A stretch of DNA of 64,000 nucleotides, taken from the NCBI RefSeq assembly GCF_900109545.1, contig NZ_FOAP01000015.1, forward strand, positions 1-64,000, read 5' to 3'. The notes under the pieces were generated by a model. The model had not been told where the DNA came from. It searched no databases and saw nothing but the letters and a program-made list of their open reading frames with translations. Below, piece after piece: positions 34,583 to 42,264 of this stretch (position 1 is its first letter; the number at the start of each line of letters is the position of its first letter). The DNA is from Stigmatella aurantiaca (GTDB lineage Bacteria; Myxococcota; Myxococcia; Myxococcales; Myxococcaceae). The translations under genes and the position numbers were made by a program.

Positions 34583-35467
34583 TCACACCTTGTGCGGCCA
34601 CCGCTCCTTGAGGAAGTCCACGAAGGCCATCACCTTCGGCGAGTGGTGCCGGGTGACCGGGTAGACCGCATTCACCGGCGCCCCGGGGGAACTCCACTCT
34701 GGAAGGAGGCGTTGCAGCCGCCCGGCGTCGATGTCCTTGGCATAGTGGGTGTTGGGCAACAGGGCGATGCCAAAGCCCGCCAGCGCCACCGCGCGCAACA
34801 TGTCGGGCTCGTTCACGGTGAGCCGGGCCCGGATGGCCACCTCCGCCGTCCGGCTGCCGGAATGCAGCGTCCAGACGTTGCCCGACGCACCCGCGCCAAA
34901 GAGCAGACAGTCATGCGCGGCGAGTTCCTTGGGGGACTTGGGCGCGCCGCGCTCCTGGATGTAGCGGGGCGAGGCCATGGCCACGCGCTCGATGCTCCCG
35001 AGCCGCCGGGCGATGAGCGATGAGGAGTCCGCCAGCTTGCCCGCGCGCACGGCCAGGTCGAACCCCTCCTCCACCAGATCCACGGTGCGGTCCGTGCACA
35101 CCATCTCGATCTGCACCTCAGGGTAGCCCGCCAGGAATTCAGCGATCATGGTCCCCATGAAGTTGAAGGCCAGCGGGGCCGTGACGCGCAGGAGCCCATG
35201 CGGCGCGGACTGCATGCGGGTAACGGCCAGCTCCGCCTGCTCGGCCTCGGCGACGATCCGGGCGCAGTGCTCGTAGTAGGCCTGCCCCACGTCCGTGAGG
35301 CGCAGCTTGCGCGTGGTGCGCTGCAGGAGCTGGGCGCCCACGCGCTCCTCCAGCTCGGACACCTTGCGGCTCACCGTGGACTTGGGCATGCGCAGCCCCC
35401 GCGCCGCGGACGTGAAGCTGCCGGCCTGGACGACCTTCGCGAAGACGAGGAGTTCGTTGAGATCCAT
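34583..35467 (-). CDS. LysR-family regulator between pirin and YceI genes
   Basis: The 294-residue regulator has a winged helix-turn-helix (about 4-62: LLVFAKVVQAGSFTSAARGL, STVSRKVSELEERVGAQLLQ) and an effector domain with VTAPLAFNFMGTMIAEFL and GFDLAVRAGKLADSSLIAR-like sequence, as in the DsdC/AaeR-related group. ATG at 35467 fits the family start; the longer upstream frame does not. It lies between a pirin gene downstream in the same direction and a divergent YceI gene. Identical 16-base palindromes in the two flanking gaps suggest that it controls both neighbours and itself. Confidence 0.9.
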   Translation of the reverse strand: MDLNELLVFAKVVQAGSFTSAARGLRMPKSTVSRKVSELEERVGAQLLQRTTRKLRLTDVGQAYYEHCARIVAEAEQAELAVTRMQSAPHGLLRVTAPLAFNFMGTMIAEFLAGYPEVQIEMVCTDRTVDLVEEGFDLAVRAGKLADSSSLIARRLGSIERVAMASPRYIQERGAPKSPKELAAHDCLLFGAGASGNVWTLHSGSRTAEVAIRARLTVNEPDMLRAVALAGFGIALLPNTHYAKDIDAGRLQRLLPEWSSPGAPVNAVYPVTRHHSPKVMAFVDFLKERWPHKV

Positions 35468-35490
35468 GGAGGGTGCCAACGCCGGGGGTT

Positions 35491-35508
35491 TGTTCCACCC
35501 ATGGAACA
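35491..35508. promoter_or_regulatory. Palindromic motif, copy 2 (between LysR and YceI)
   Basis: TGTTCCACCCATGGAACA has perfect 7-base arms around CCCA and includes the same 16 bases as 34551-34566. It lies 24 bases before the LysR ATG and 87 before the YceI ATG, a position suited to autoregulation and divergent control. Confidence 0.65.
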
Positions 35509-35594
35509 GAACATCCAGCCCAGCCCATCTAATCAAGCCCGGGGGTCCCCGCTACCTTCCGTCTCATCCAACCCGCTTCTCCGAGGACAAAACC

Positions 35595-36146
35595 ATGGCC
35601 ACCACCACCTGGAACATCGACCCCACCCACTCCGGCGTCCACTTCACCGTGCGCCACATGGTCATCTCCAAGGTGCGCGGAAACTTCCGCAAGTTCACCG
35701 GCACGGTCTCCCTGGACGAGCAGGCGCTGAGCGCCTCGTCGGTGACGGCCACCATCGAGACGGTGAGCATCGACACGGGCGTCGAGCAGCGCGACAACCA
35801 CCTGCGCTCGCCGGACTTCTTCGACGCGGCGAAGTTCCCCACGATTACCTTCCAGAGCACGAAGGTGGAGAAGGGCGCGGGCGAGGGCTTCCGGGTGACC
35901 GGCAAGCTGACCATCCGCGACGTCACCCGCGAAGTGGTGCTGGAGGCCGAGCAGCTCGGCATCGGCAAGGACCCCTGGGGCAACACCAAGGCCGCCTTCG
36001 AGGCGAAGACCAGCATCGACCGCAAGGAGTTCGGTCTGACCTGGAACCAGGCGCTGGAGGCGGGCGGCGTGCTCGTCGGCGAGAAGATCGAGATCGGCCT
36101 GGAGATCCAGGCGGTCAAGGCGCAGGCCGCCGACAAGGCCGCCTGA
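35595..36146 (+). CDS. YceI-family protein
   Basis: This 183-residue protein is a lipocalin-like YceI barrel that binds long polyisoprenoid or amphipathic ligands in related proteins. Family features are WNIDPTHSGVHFTVRHMVIS, the IETVSIDTG strand, RDNHLRSPDFFDAAKFPTIT and a C-terminal EIGLEIQ strand. No signal peptide is present, so unlike E. coli YceI it is predicted to be cytosolic. The ATG at 35595 is preceded by CGAGGA. It is divergent from a LysR gene with a 16-base palindrome between, and YceI genes are often found next to pirin genes, as here. Confidence 0.92.
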   Translation: MATTTWNIDPTHSGVHFTVRHMVISKVRGNFRKFTGTVSLDEQALSASSVTATIETVSIDTGVEQRDNHLRSPDFFDAAKFPTITFQSTKVEKGAGEGFRVTGKLTIRDVTREVVLEAEQLGIGKDPWGNTKAAFEAKTSIDRKEFGLTWNQALEAGGVLVGEKIEIGLEIQAVKAQAADKAA

Positions 36147-36170
36147 GCCCCTTCCCCTGTCACCGCGCGG

Positions 36171-37520
36171 CTAGGACGGGCCGGTCTTGCCGCCGGCCCC
36201 GAAGGGCGCGCGGTAGCCGGACCGGGCCACCACGAAGTCCCGGGAGCGGTACACCCGCTCCCGCAGGGCGGACAGGTCCACCCCGGTCAGCTGGCCGTCC
36301 CGCTTGAGCACCTTCCCCGCCACCAGCACGGTGTCCACGTTGCTGGTGTCCATGCCCAGCACGGCGGCGCCCACGGCGCTGTTCACCGGCATCACGTTGA
36401 TGAGGTCCGTGCGCAGCAAAATGATGTCGGCCTGCTTGCCCGGCGTGAGCGTTCCCACCTTGTGCCCCAGCCCGTTGGCCCGCGCGCCTTCGACCGTCGC
36501 GAACTCCAGCACCTCCCGCGCGGTGAGCAGCCGCGGCGCCACGCCTCCCGCATGGCCCCGGGCGTGCGCCAGCCCGCGCTGCAACGCGAACACCGCGCGC
36601 ATCTGGGTGAAGAAGTCCCCGGGCACCGAGGTCTCCACATCCACGCTCAGGCTGGGCCGGAGGCCCGCGTCCAGCGAGGCCTGAAGGGGCGGCATGCCAT
36701 GCCCCATCTGCAGCTCCACCGGCGCGGAGAGCGACACCGTGCCCCCGGTGTCCGCGATGGCCTTCCACTCCTCCGGGGAGAACATGCCGCAGTGGATATA
36801 GGTGACATCCGGCCCCAGCACCCCGGTGCGGGCGGCCTCCGCGAACCGGCCGGGGGGAATGCCCGGGAAGCCCGCGTGCACGCTGATCCGCGCGCCCGCC
36901 TCCCGGGCAAAGCGCCACGTCCGGGCGGTGTCCTCCAGCGCCCCCTGCTCCGGGCTCATCCCGGCCCACGCCAGCGTCAGCAGTTGCTCCTTCGATGCGA
37001 AGGATTGCGCGCTGATGCGGCGCAGGTCCTCGGGGTAGCGGGGATTGAGCCCCTCCCGGGACGGCGCGCCATAGGCAAACACGGCCCGCATCCCGGAGTC
37101 CCGCAGCGCCTGAAGCGAGGCGTCGGTGTGCTCCGGAGAGTTCTGGATGTGCGCCCAGTCCAGAAGGGTCGTCACCCCCGCGTTGAGGGCGCCCAGCGCG
37201 CTCACGAGCGTGCCCACGTAGACATCCTCGGGGCGGTAGACGGGGCCCAGGACGCCCATGATGTCCCGGAAGTAATCCTCCAGCGTCCCATCCGGCAGGA
37301 TGTTGCGCAGGATGCCCTCCCACAGGTGCCGGTGGGTGTCCACGAAGCCCGGCAGGACGAGCCGGTTCGAGGCGTCGATGACCTCCGCACCCGGCACCTT
37401 CAGCGTGGGCTGGATGGCCGCGATGCGCTCCCCCTCAATCAAGACATCCGCCCGCTCGAAATCCCCCACGGATGAATCGAGGGACAGGACACACCCTCCC
37501 TTCAGCACGATCGACCCCAT
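36171..37520 (-). CDS. Amidohydrolase (AtzB/TrzN/cytosine deaminase-like)
   Basis: The 449-residue enzyme belongs to the metal-dependent amidohydrolase superfamily. The metal motif is LPGFVDTHRHLWEG near residue 60; further ligands are probably H in SVHAGFPG and HCGMFSPEEW, and the terminal Asp in SVDVETSVPG. The C-terminal composite sheet is typical (GTLTPGKQADIILLRTD). The closest named groups are AtzB/TrzN triazine hydrolases and related deaminases, but the substrate cannot be named. ATG at 37520 (MGSIVLKGGCVLS) is the natural start; the longer upstream frame is a shadow of the next gene. The gene is cytosolic and convergent with YceI. Confidence 0.88.
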   Translation of the reverse strand: MGSIVLKGGCVLSLDSSVGDFERADVLIEGERIAAIQPTLKVPGAEVIDASNRLVLPGFVDTHRHLWEGILRNILPDGTLEDYFRDIMGVLGPVYRPEDVYVGTLVSALGALNAGVTTLLDWAHIQNSPEHTDASLQALRDSGMRAVFAYGAPSREGLNPRYPEDLRRISAQSFASKEQLLTLAWAGMSPEQGALEDTARTWRFAREAGARISVHAGFPGIPPGRFAEAARTGVLGPDVTYIHCGMFSPEEWKAIADTGGTVSLSAPVELQMGHGMPPLQASLDAGLRPSLSVDVETSVPGDFFTQMRAVFALQRGLAHARGHAGGVAPRLLTAREVLEFATVEGARANGLGHKVGTLTPGKQADIILLRTDLINVMPVNSAVGAAVLGMDTSNVDTVLVAGKVLKRDGQLTGVDLSALRERVYRSRDFVVARSGYRAPFGAGGKTGPS

Positions 37521-37634
37521 GCGCACCCCTTCCAGCAGACGGAAATTCCCCCCTCGCCCTACCGGAACAGCCCACCGGCTGGCGACAGCGCCGCACCCCT
37601 TCCGTGACGTGGGCCACACTCCCGGAGGTATGCT

Positions 37635-38609
37635 GTGCCCATGAACGCGACGCGCCGGCGGTTTCTCCGTGACTCGGTCCTGACAGGAATGTCCCTGGCG
37701 ATGGGATGCCGTTCGGGCACGGAGCCCGGCGCCCAGGCGCCCCTCTTCGTCCCCACCTCGGACCGGACCGTGGTGCGCACGCTCGCGGGGGTGCCCGCCA
37801 CGGACGGCGCGGGGGTGAAGCTCACGCGCGTCATCCACCAGCCCGCGCTGCGCCACCTGGATCCGTTCCTGATGCTCGACCGGTTCCACTCCGACGACGC
37901 CAACGCGTACATCGCCGGCTTTCCGGACCACCCCCACCGCGGCTTCGAGACGGTGACGGTGATGATGGATGGGCGCATGCGCCACCGCGACAGCCGGGGC
38001 AACTCGGGGCTCATCCAGGGCCGGGGCGCCCAGTGGATGACCGCCGGCCGAGGCATCATCCACTCGGAGATGCCCGAGCAGGAGGCGGGGCTGATGTCGG
38101 GCTTCCAGCTGTGGATCAACCTGCCGGCGAAGGAGAAGATGTGCCCGCCGTACTACCAGGACTTGCAGCCGGACCGGCTCGCCGAGGCGAAGCTCTCGCC
38201 CGCGGGCAGCCAGCTGCGCGTCATCGCCGGCAGCCCCCAGGGCCTCGCGGGCCCCGTCCGGGACCGGCCCACCCAGCCCACCCTGCTCACGCTCGCGCTG
38301 GAGGATGATCAGCCCTTCGAGCTGGAGCTGCCCGAGGCCCACGTGGCCTTCGCCTTCGTCCATGGCGGCCAGGTACACGTGGGCCCTGGCGACAAGGCCT
38401 CGGCGGTGCGCGAGGGGCAGCTGGCCCTGCTCGGGCCGGGCAAGCGCCTGCGCCTCCAGGCCCGGGACCGGCGCAGCGCGGTGCTGGTGGCGGCGGCCAG
38501 GCCTCTCCACGAGCCCATCGTCCAGCACGGCCCCTTCGTCATGAACACGGAGGCGGAAATCCGCCAGGCCATCGCCGACTACCAGCGGGGCGTGCTCGAC
38601 AGGATTTGA
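37635..38609 (+). CDS. Tat-exported pirin-family protein
   Basis: The 324-residue protein is a second pirin. It has a twin-arginine signal (TRRRFLRDSVLTGMSLAMGC), and the Cys at the end could be a lipid attachment site. The pirin metal site is in FPDHPHRGFETVTVMM and GRGIIHSEMP, followed by LQLWINL-like family sequence. Export of a pirin is unusual, since most are cytosolic or nuclear; a Tat signal suits a folded metalloprotein. GGAGG at 37624-37628 lies six bases before GTG 37635; ATG 37641 is the alternative. It is divergent from the amidohydrolase gene. Confidence 0.85.
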   Translation: MPMNATRRRFLRDSVLTGMSLAMGCRSGTEPGAQAPLFVPTSDRTVVRTLAGVPATDGAGVKLTRVIHQPALRHLDPFLMLDRFHSDDANAYIAGFPDHPHRGFETVTVMMDGRMRHRDSRGNSGLIQGRGAQWMTAGRGIIHSEMPEQEAGLMSGFQLWINLPAKEKMCPPYYQDLQPDRLAEAKLSPAGSQLRVIAGSPQGLAGPVRDRPTQPTLLTLALEDDQPFELELPEAHVAFAFVHGGQVHVGPGDKASAVREGQLALLGPGKRLRLQARDRRSAVLVAAARPLHEPIVQHGPFVMNTEAEIRQAIADYQRGVLDRI

Positions 38610-38807
38610 GGGCGCCGCGCGACGCCGCGGGAGGGGTTGCCAAACCGTGTCAGAAGACCGTCCCAGGACGCCTCCAGGAGTCCTGGGATGTCAGATGCCT
38701 CGCGTACTGTGATTCCCACGTCGCCGCTTGAAAACAGCGGCTTCTCCCTCGATGGGCGCGTGCCGCGTCCATGGGGGTCCACGCCCTTTTCATAGGTGTC
38801 TGCAGCC

Positions 38808-39164
38808 ATGGAACAGCGACTGGCGACCATCATCGGAGCGGCCGTGCGCGCGGCCCGGCAGCGGTTGGACCTGACCCAGGCGGATGTGGCGGAGCGGGTA
38901 GGCATCGCCACGGAGGTGTACGGAAGGCTCGAGCGCGGCCACATGCTGCCCAGCGTGAAGACGCTGCGGCGCCTGTGCCTCGTCCTCAGCTGCTCCTCGG
39001 ACGTGCTGCTCGGCGTCACCTCCCCGGACAAGCCCGTGGAGGTGGTCGAGGATCCGCACGAGTACGGGGAGCGGCCCGAGGTCCGCCGGGTGCTGCGCAC
39101 CCTGCGGCGGCTGGAGCCCGCGCAGCTCAAGCTCATCAGCCAGGTGGCGGGGGCCATCCGCTAA
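38808..39164 (+). CDS. Small XRE-family regulator
   Basis: This 118-residue protein is an Xre-type helix-turn-helix regulator: AARQRLDLTQADVAERVGIA and YGRLERGHMLPSVKTLRRLC define the domain (about 10-68). The C-terminal part is short, helical and charged (EVRRVLRTLRRLEPAQLKL), probably for dimerisation. Related small regulators are frequent in myxobacteria. Start choice is uncertain: ATG 38808 is used, and GTG 38796 is in frame. The gene is not clearly in an operon: the desaturase gene starts 81 bases later. Confidence 0.85.
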   Translation: MEQRLATIIGAAVRAARQRLDLTQADVAERVGIATEVYGRLERGHMLPSVKTLRRLCLVLSCSSDVLLGVTSPDKPVEVVEDPHEYGERPEVRRVLRTLRRLEPAQLKLISQVAGAIR

Positions 39165-39244
39165 ACGCCCGGGGGATCGCTTTTTCGCAACTTCTTGGCG
39201 CCTGAAAAGAAGCCGGGAGGCACCGCGAGACGTACATCAGCGGT

Positions 39245-40144
39245 GTGACTCCTCCTTCCTCGGCGTCTCCCTCGTTGGACTGGCCCAGCCTTGCTGTTCA
39301 CGCGCTCTGGTGGGGCTGGTTCCCCGCCTTTCTCGTCACCTGGGAGGCGCTGCCGTGGGGAGGGAGGCTGGGCCTGCTCGTGCTGGGGTGGGCGGTGATG
39401 TTCTGGAACTACGCCGTGCTGCACAACCACATGCACGTGCCCATCGCGAAGCCCGCCCTCCTCCGGGCCGTGGTCTCCCGAACGCTCGGGCTCGCGTGTG
39501 GGTTCCCCTTCCGGGGCTACTCGCTGCACCACTTCAACCACCACAAGTTCAACGACGGGCCCGGGGACTGGGGCCAGCGCCGCCCCGGCGAGAGCGTGCC
39601 GCGCTACCTCGTGCGCTCCGCGCTGACGCCCTGGGTGTGGCCCTTCGGCGTGCTGCGCCAGGTGTGGCGGGCCGCGAAGACGCGCCGCCGCCGGCTGGAG
39701 CTGCTGCTGGACTTCGCGGTGGTGGATGGCACCCTGCTCGCGCTGCTCTGCTGGAGGCCCGCCCAGGGGCTGGCCCTGCTGGGCCTGTGGCTCGCAGGCC
39801 AGGTCTCCATCCACTGGCTCAACCTCGCGGCCCACTTCGACACGGACGCGCGCCACCGGGATGCGCTCGCCACCACCTCTTTTTCCACGTTTTACAACTT
39901 TTTCTTCTTCAACGCGGGGCACCACCAGGCGCACCACCTGTGGCCGCAGGCGCCGTGGCGGGAACTGTCGTCCGCCACGCAGAAGCTGGCGGCGGCGGGG
40001 CGCATTCGTCCAGCACTGCAAACCTCCCAGGCTCCCATCAATCCCCGGTGGGTGACGCGCGTGGTCCGGCGCTATGGTGCGGCACCGTGCGCTCGGCAGA
40101 CGGAGTCGACGATTACCTCGGGGACCCCATCGGCCGGTACCTGA
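39245..40144 (+). CDS. Membrane fatty-acid desaturase
   Basis: The 299-residue membrane enzyme has three His boxes that bind a di-iron centre: HNHMH, HHFNHHKFND and GHHQAHH. Hydrophobic segments lie before the first box and between the second and third. It resembles the broad fatty-acid desaturase/hydroxylase superfamily; the exact substrate and position of attack are unknown. Modifying membrane lipids or a secondary metabolite are both possible. The start is GTG at 39245. The AraC-type gene begins inside its 3' end, so expression is probably coupled. Confidence 0.88.
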   Translation: MTPPSSASPSLDWPSLAVHALWWGWFPAFLVTWEALPWGGRLGLLVLGWAVMFWNYAVLHNHMHVPIAKPALLRAVVSRTLGLACGFPFRGYSLHHFNHHKFNDGPGDWGQRRPGESVPRYLVRSALTPWVWPFGVLRQVWRAAKTRRRRLELLLDFAVVDGTLLALLCWRPAQGLALLGLWLAGQVSIHWLNLAAHFDTDARHRDALATTSFSTFYNFFFFNAGHHQAHHLWPQAPWRELSSATQKLAAAGRIRPALQTSQAPINPRWVTRVVRRYGAAPCARQTESTITSGTPSAGT

Positions 40145-40947
40145 TGGGCGATGGGTTTCTCCACTGGTACGCCGAGGCGGACCTGTGCGGGTTCGTCCTC
40201 TGGGGCCGCCCGGCGGAGTCCCAGGTCCGGCGGCTCATCGAGGTGCTGGACGTGGAGCGGACACCCCGGGCCCCGCATGGCTCGCTGGTGGATGCGCGGT
40301 GGCTGGAGGCGCCGGACCCGGCGGCCTTCACCCTGTTCGTGAAGTACATGCAGCAGCGCGAGCGCGAGTTCGCCTCCTCCGTGGTGCGCCAGGCGCTGGT
40401 GCGGCCCGAGGGGCTGGTGGGCGCCACCGTGGGCGGCTTCTACAGCCTGCTGAGCCCCTCCTACCCCAGCAAGGTGTTCACCCGCACGGAGGAGGCCATG
40501 GCGTGGCTGGGCCTGCCGGAGGCGCGCTCGGCGCCACTGCTCGCGGAGATTCAGCTGCTCATCGACGCGGCCACGGGCCAGTCCCCGGTGTTGCAGGAGC
40601 TGCACCGGGTGCTGCGGCCCCGGCTGGTGAACGCCAACCTGGCGGACACCGCGCGCGAGATGGGCATGTCCGAGCGCACGCTCCAGCGCCGGTTGAAGGA
40701 GGCGGGCACCTCCTTCCAGGCGGAGCTCAACGCGGTGCAGGTGCGCACCGCGCAGGCGCTGCTCCTGGAGACGGACATGAAGCTCACCGCGGTGGCGGTG
40801 GATGTCGGCTGCGCCTCGCTGCAGCACTTCAGCAGCCTGTTCCGCAAGCTCGTGGGCGAGTCCCCCAGCACCTGGAGGGACCAGCACCGCCACGCCCCCG
40901 CCCCGGCGGAGGCGAAGCAGGAGCGCGAGGAGACGGGCCGCTCCTAG
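40087..40947 (+). CDS. AraC-family regulator
   Basis: The 286-residue regulator has a C-terminal AraC double helix-turn-helix (about 195-280: NLADTAREMGMSERTLQRRL, LTAVAVDVGCASLQHFSSLF). The N-terminal domain (DYLGDPIGRYLMGDGFLHWY, LCGFVLWGRP) matches a myxobacterial group of AraC proteins and has no recognised ligand site. Start GTG 40087 is chosen because the family begins just before DYLGDPIGRYL; it overlaps the desaturase gene by 58 bases. ATG 40144 overlaps the desaturase stop as TGATG and is an alternative. The stop overlaps the convergent GST stop by four bases. Confidence 0.88.
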   Translation: MRSADGVDDYLGDPIGRYLMGDGFLHWYAEADLCGFVLWGRPAESQVRRLIEVLDVERTPRAPHGSLVDARWLEAPDPAAFTLFVKYMQQREREFASSVVRQALVRPEGLVGATVGGFYSLLSPSYPSKVFTRTEEAMAWLGLPEARSAPLLAEIQLLIDAATGQSPVLQELHRVLRPRLVNANLADTAREMGMSERTLQRRLKEAGTSFQAELNAVQVRTAQALLLETDMKLTAVAVDVGCASLQHFSSLFRKLVGESPSTWRDQHRHAPAPAEAKQEREETGRS

Positions 40948-41546
40948 GCGAAGGCCTTCTTCGCCGCGGGGCGCGCGGTGACGCGCCCGAGGTAGGCCTG
41001 CAGGGCCGGGAACTCCTTGCCCTGGCCCAGCATGGTGCCGAAGAACAGCACCGCGCCCACGACGATGTCCGCGGCGGAGAAGCGGTCCCCGACGATGTAC
41101 TCGCGGTTCTTCATCCGCTCCTCCAAGACGGCACACACGACCTTGTAGCGGGCCACCGCCTTGGCCATGGCCTCGGGGCTGCGCTGGTCCTCGGGGAGGA
41201 ACCGGGTCTGCATGAGGATGGTGACGAGGCTCGGCTCCAGCTCCGTCATGGCGAAGGAGATCCACTGGTAATATTCGCCGCGCTCCTTCGAGCCCAGCGC
41301 CGGGGCAAAGCCCTTGTCCGCGTACTTGTCGGCCAGGTACTGCACGATGGCCGCGGACTCGAAGAAGATGTGCCCACCGTCATCCAGCGCGGGCACATAC
41401 CCCAGCGGGTGGACCTTCATGTACGACTCCTGCTTCTGCTCTCCCTTCATCACGTCGATGAGCGCCAGCTCGTAGGGCACGCCCAGCTCCTCGAGCATCC
41501 AGCGGGGACGGGTGGCACGGGTCTGCGGGCAGAAATAGAGCTTCAT
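40944..41546 (-). CDS. Glutathione S-transferase
   Basis: This 200-residue cytosolic GST starts MKLYFCPQTRATRPRWMLEE, which places the candidate catalytic residue in the Y/C/S region of the thioredoxin-like domain. The cis-Pro is in GYVPALDDGG, and FESAAIVQYLADKY binds the gamma-glutamyl group. The helical domain has DRFSAADIVVGAVLFF. It belongs to the bacterial theta/beta-like group; the substrate is unknown. It is followed in the same direction by no gene; the PLD-like gene ends 16 bases upstream, so the two may be cotranscribed. Confidence 0.92.
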   Translation of the reverse strand: MKLYFCPQTRATRPRWMLEELGVPYELALIDVMKGEQKQESYMKVHPLGYVPALDDGGHIFFESAAIVQYLADKYADKGFAPALGSKERGEYYQWISFAMTELEPSLVTILMQTRFLPEDQRSPEAMAKAVARYKVVCAVLEERMKNREYIVGDRFSAADIVVGAVLFFGTMLGQGKEFPALQAYLGRVTARPAAKKAFA

Positions 41547-41562
41547 CGTGGAACTCCCCTTG

Positions 41563-42171
41563 TCAGCGCCGGAGGCGCCGGGACTGGCCCAGGCGGATGG
41601 CGCCGGGCTCCCGCGTTTTTGCCGGCTTCCCGACAGAGGACAAGATCGGGTCCGGACAGACCGCCTTCAGCCGGCAGCCCCGGCACTCGGCCCCATCCCA
41701 CACCGCCGCATACAGCGCCGTGACGCGGTCGATGACGTCGAAGTCCTCGGTGACGAAGCCCAGCTCGAAGTTGCGGACATCCTCCCCCTTGGCGCCCAGC
41801 CCCGCGCCGGTGAGGTTCGCGCTGCCCACGTAGGCCCACGCCCCATCCACCACCACCGCCTTGAAGTGCACGCGCGGGCACACCTTCAGCTCCAGCCCCC
41901 CGCGCACCAGCCGGGAGCGCGCGTCGAACGCCTCGCGGAAGGGCCGGCTGGGCAGCTCCGCGTGCAGCAGCCGCAGCGCCACCCCGCGCGCCGCCAGCCG
42001 GTCGAACAGCTCCAGCACCGGGGCGAACTGGCCCCCCTGCTCCACGAACATCGCCTTCACGTTCGCGGTGGCCACCCACACGGACTCCCGGGCGTGCGCC
42101 AGCTTGCCCAGCACCACTTCCCGGTAGAGCGCCCGGCCCTGGAGGAGTTCTGCCTGGAGAGGCCGCATCAT
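41563..42171 (-). CDS. Phospholipase D-like protein with a single HKD motif
   Basis: The 202-residue protein has one HKD motif, HFKAVVVDGAWAYVGSANLTG, matching H-x-K-x4-D. Classical PLD enzymes have two such motifs; short single-HKD proteins, like Nuc endonucleases, work as dimers. A Cys cluster (CRGCRLKAVC) near the C-terminus could bind zinc and may serve nucleic-acid contacts. No signal peptide is seen, so nuclease or phosphotransfer activity would be intracellular. ATG at 42171. It probably precedes the GST gene in one transcript. Confidence 0.8.
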   Translation of the reverse strand: MMRPLQAELLQGRALYREVVLGKLAHARESVWVATANVKAMFVEQGGQFAPVLELFDRLAARGVALRLLHAELPSRPFREAFDARSRLVRGGLELKVCPRVHFKAVVVDGAWAYVGSANLTGAGLGAKGEDVRNFELGFVTEDFDVIDRVTALYAAVWDGAECRGCRLKAVCPDPILSSVGKPAKTREPGAIRLGQSRRLRR

Positions 42172-42264
42172 TGTCCTACATTATCACACAACCACCCTAG
42201 ACTTCCAAGCGATTGACGGGGCCCCCTCCAGGCTCTACGGACCCTGCTGCCAAGGAGCATGCCC

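Noticed and set aside
37521-38528. N-terminal extension of the amidohydrolase frame
   Set aside because: The extension is antisense to the Tat-pirin gene and carries no family sequence; the enzyme begins naturally at 37520.
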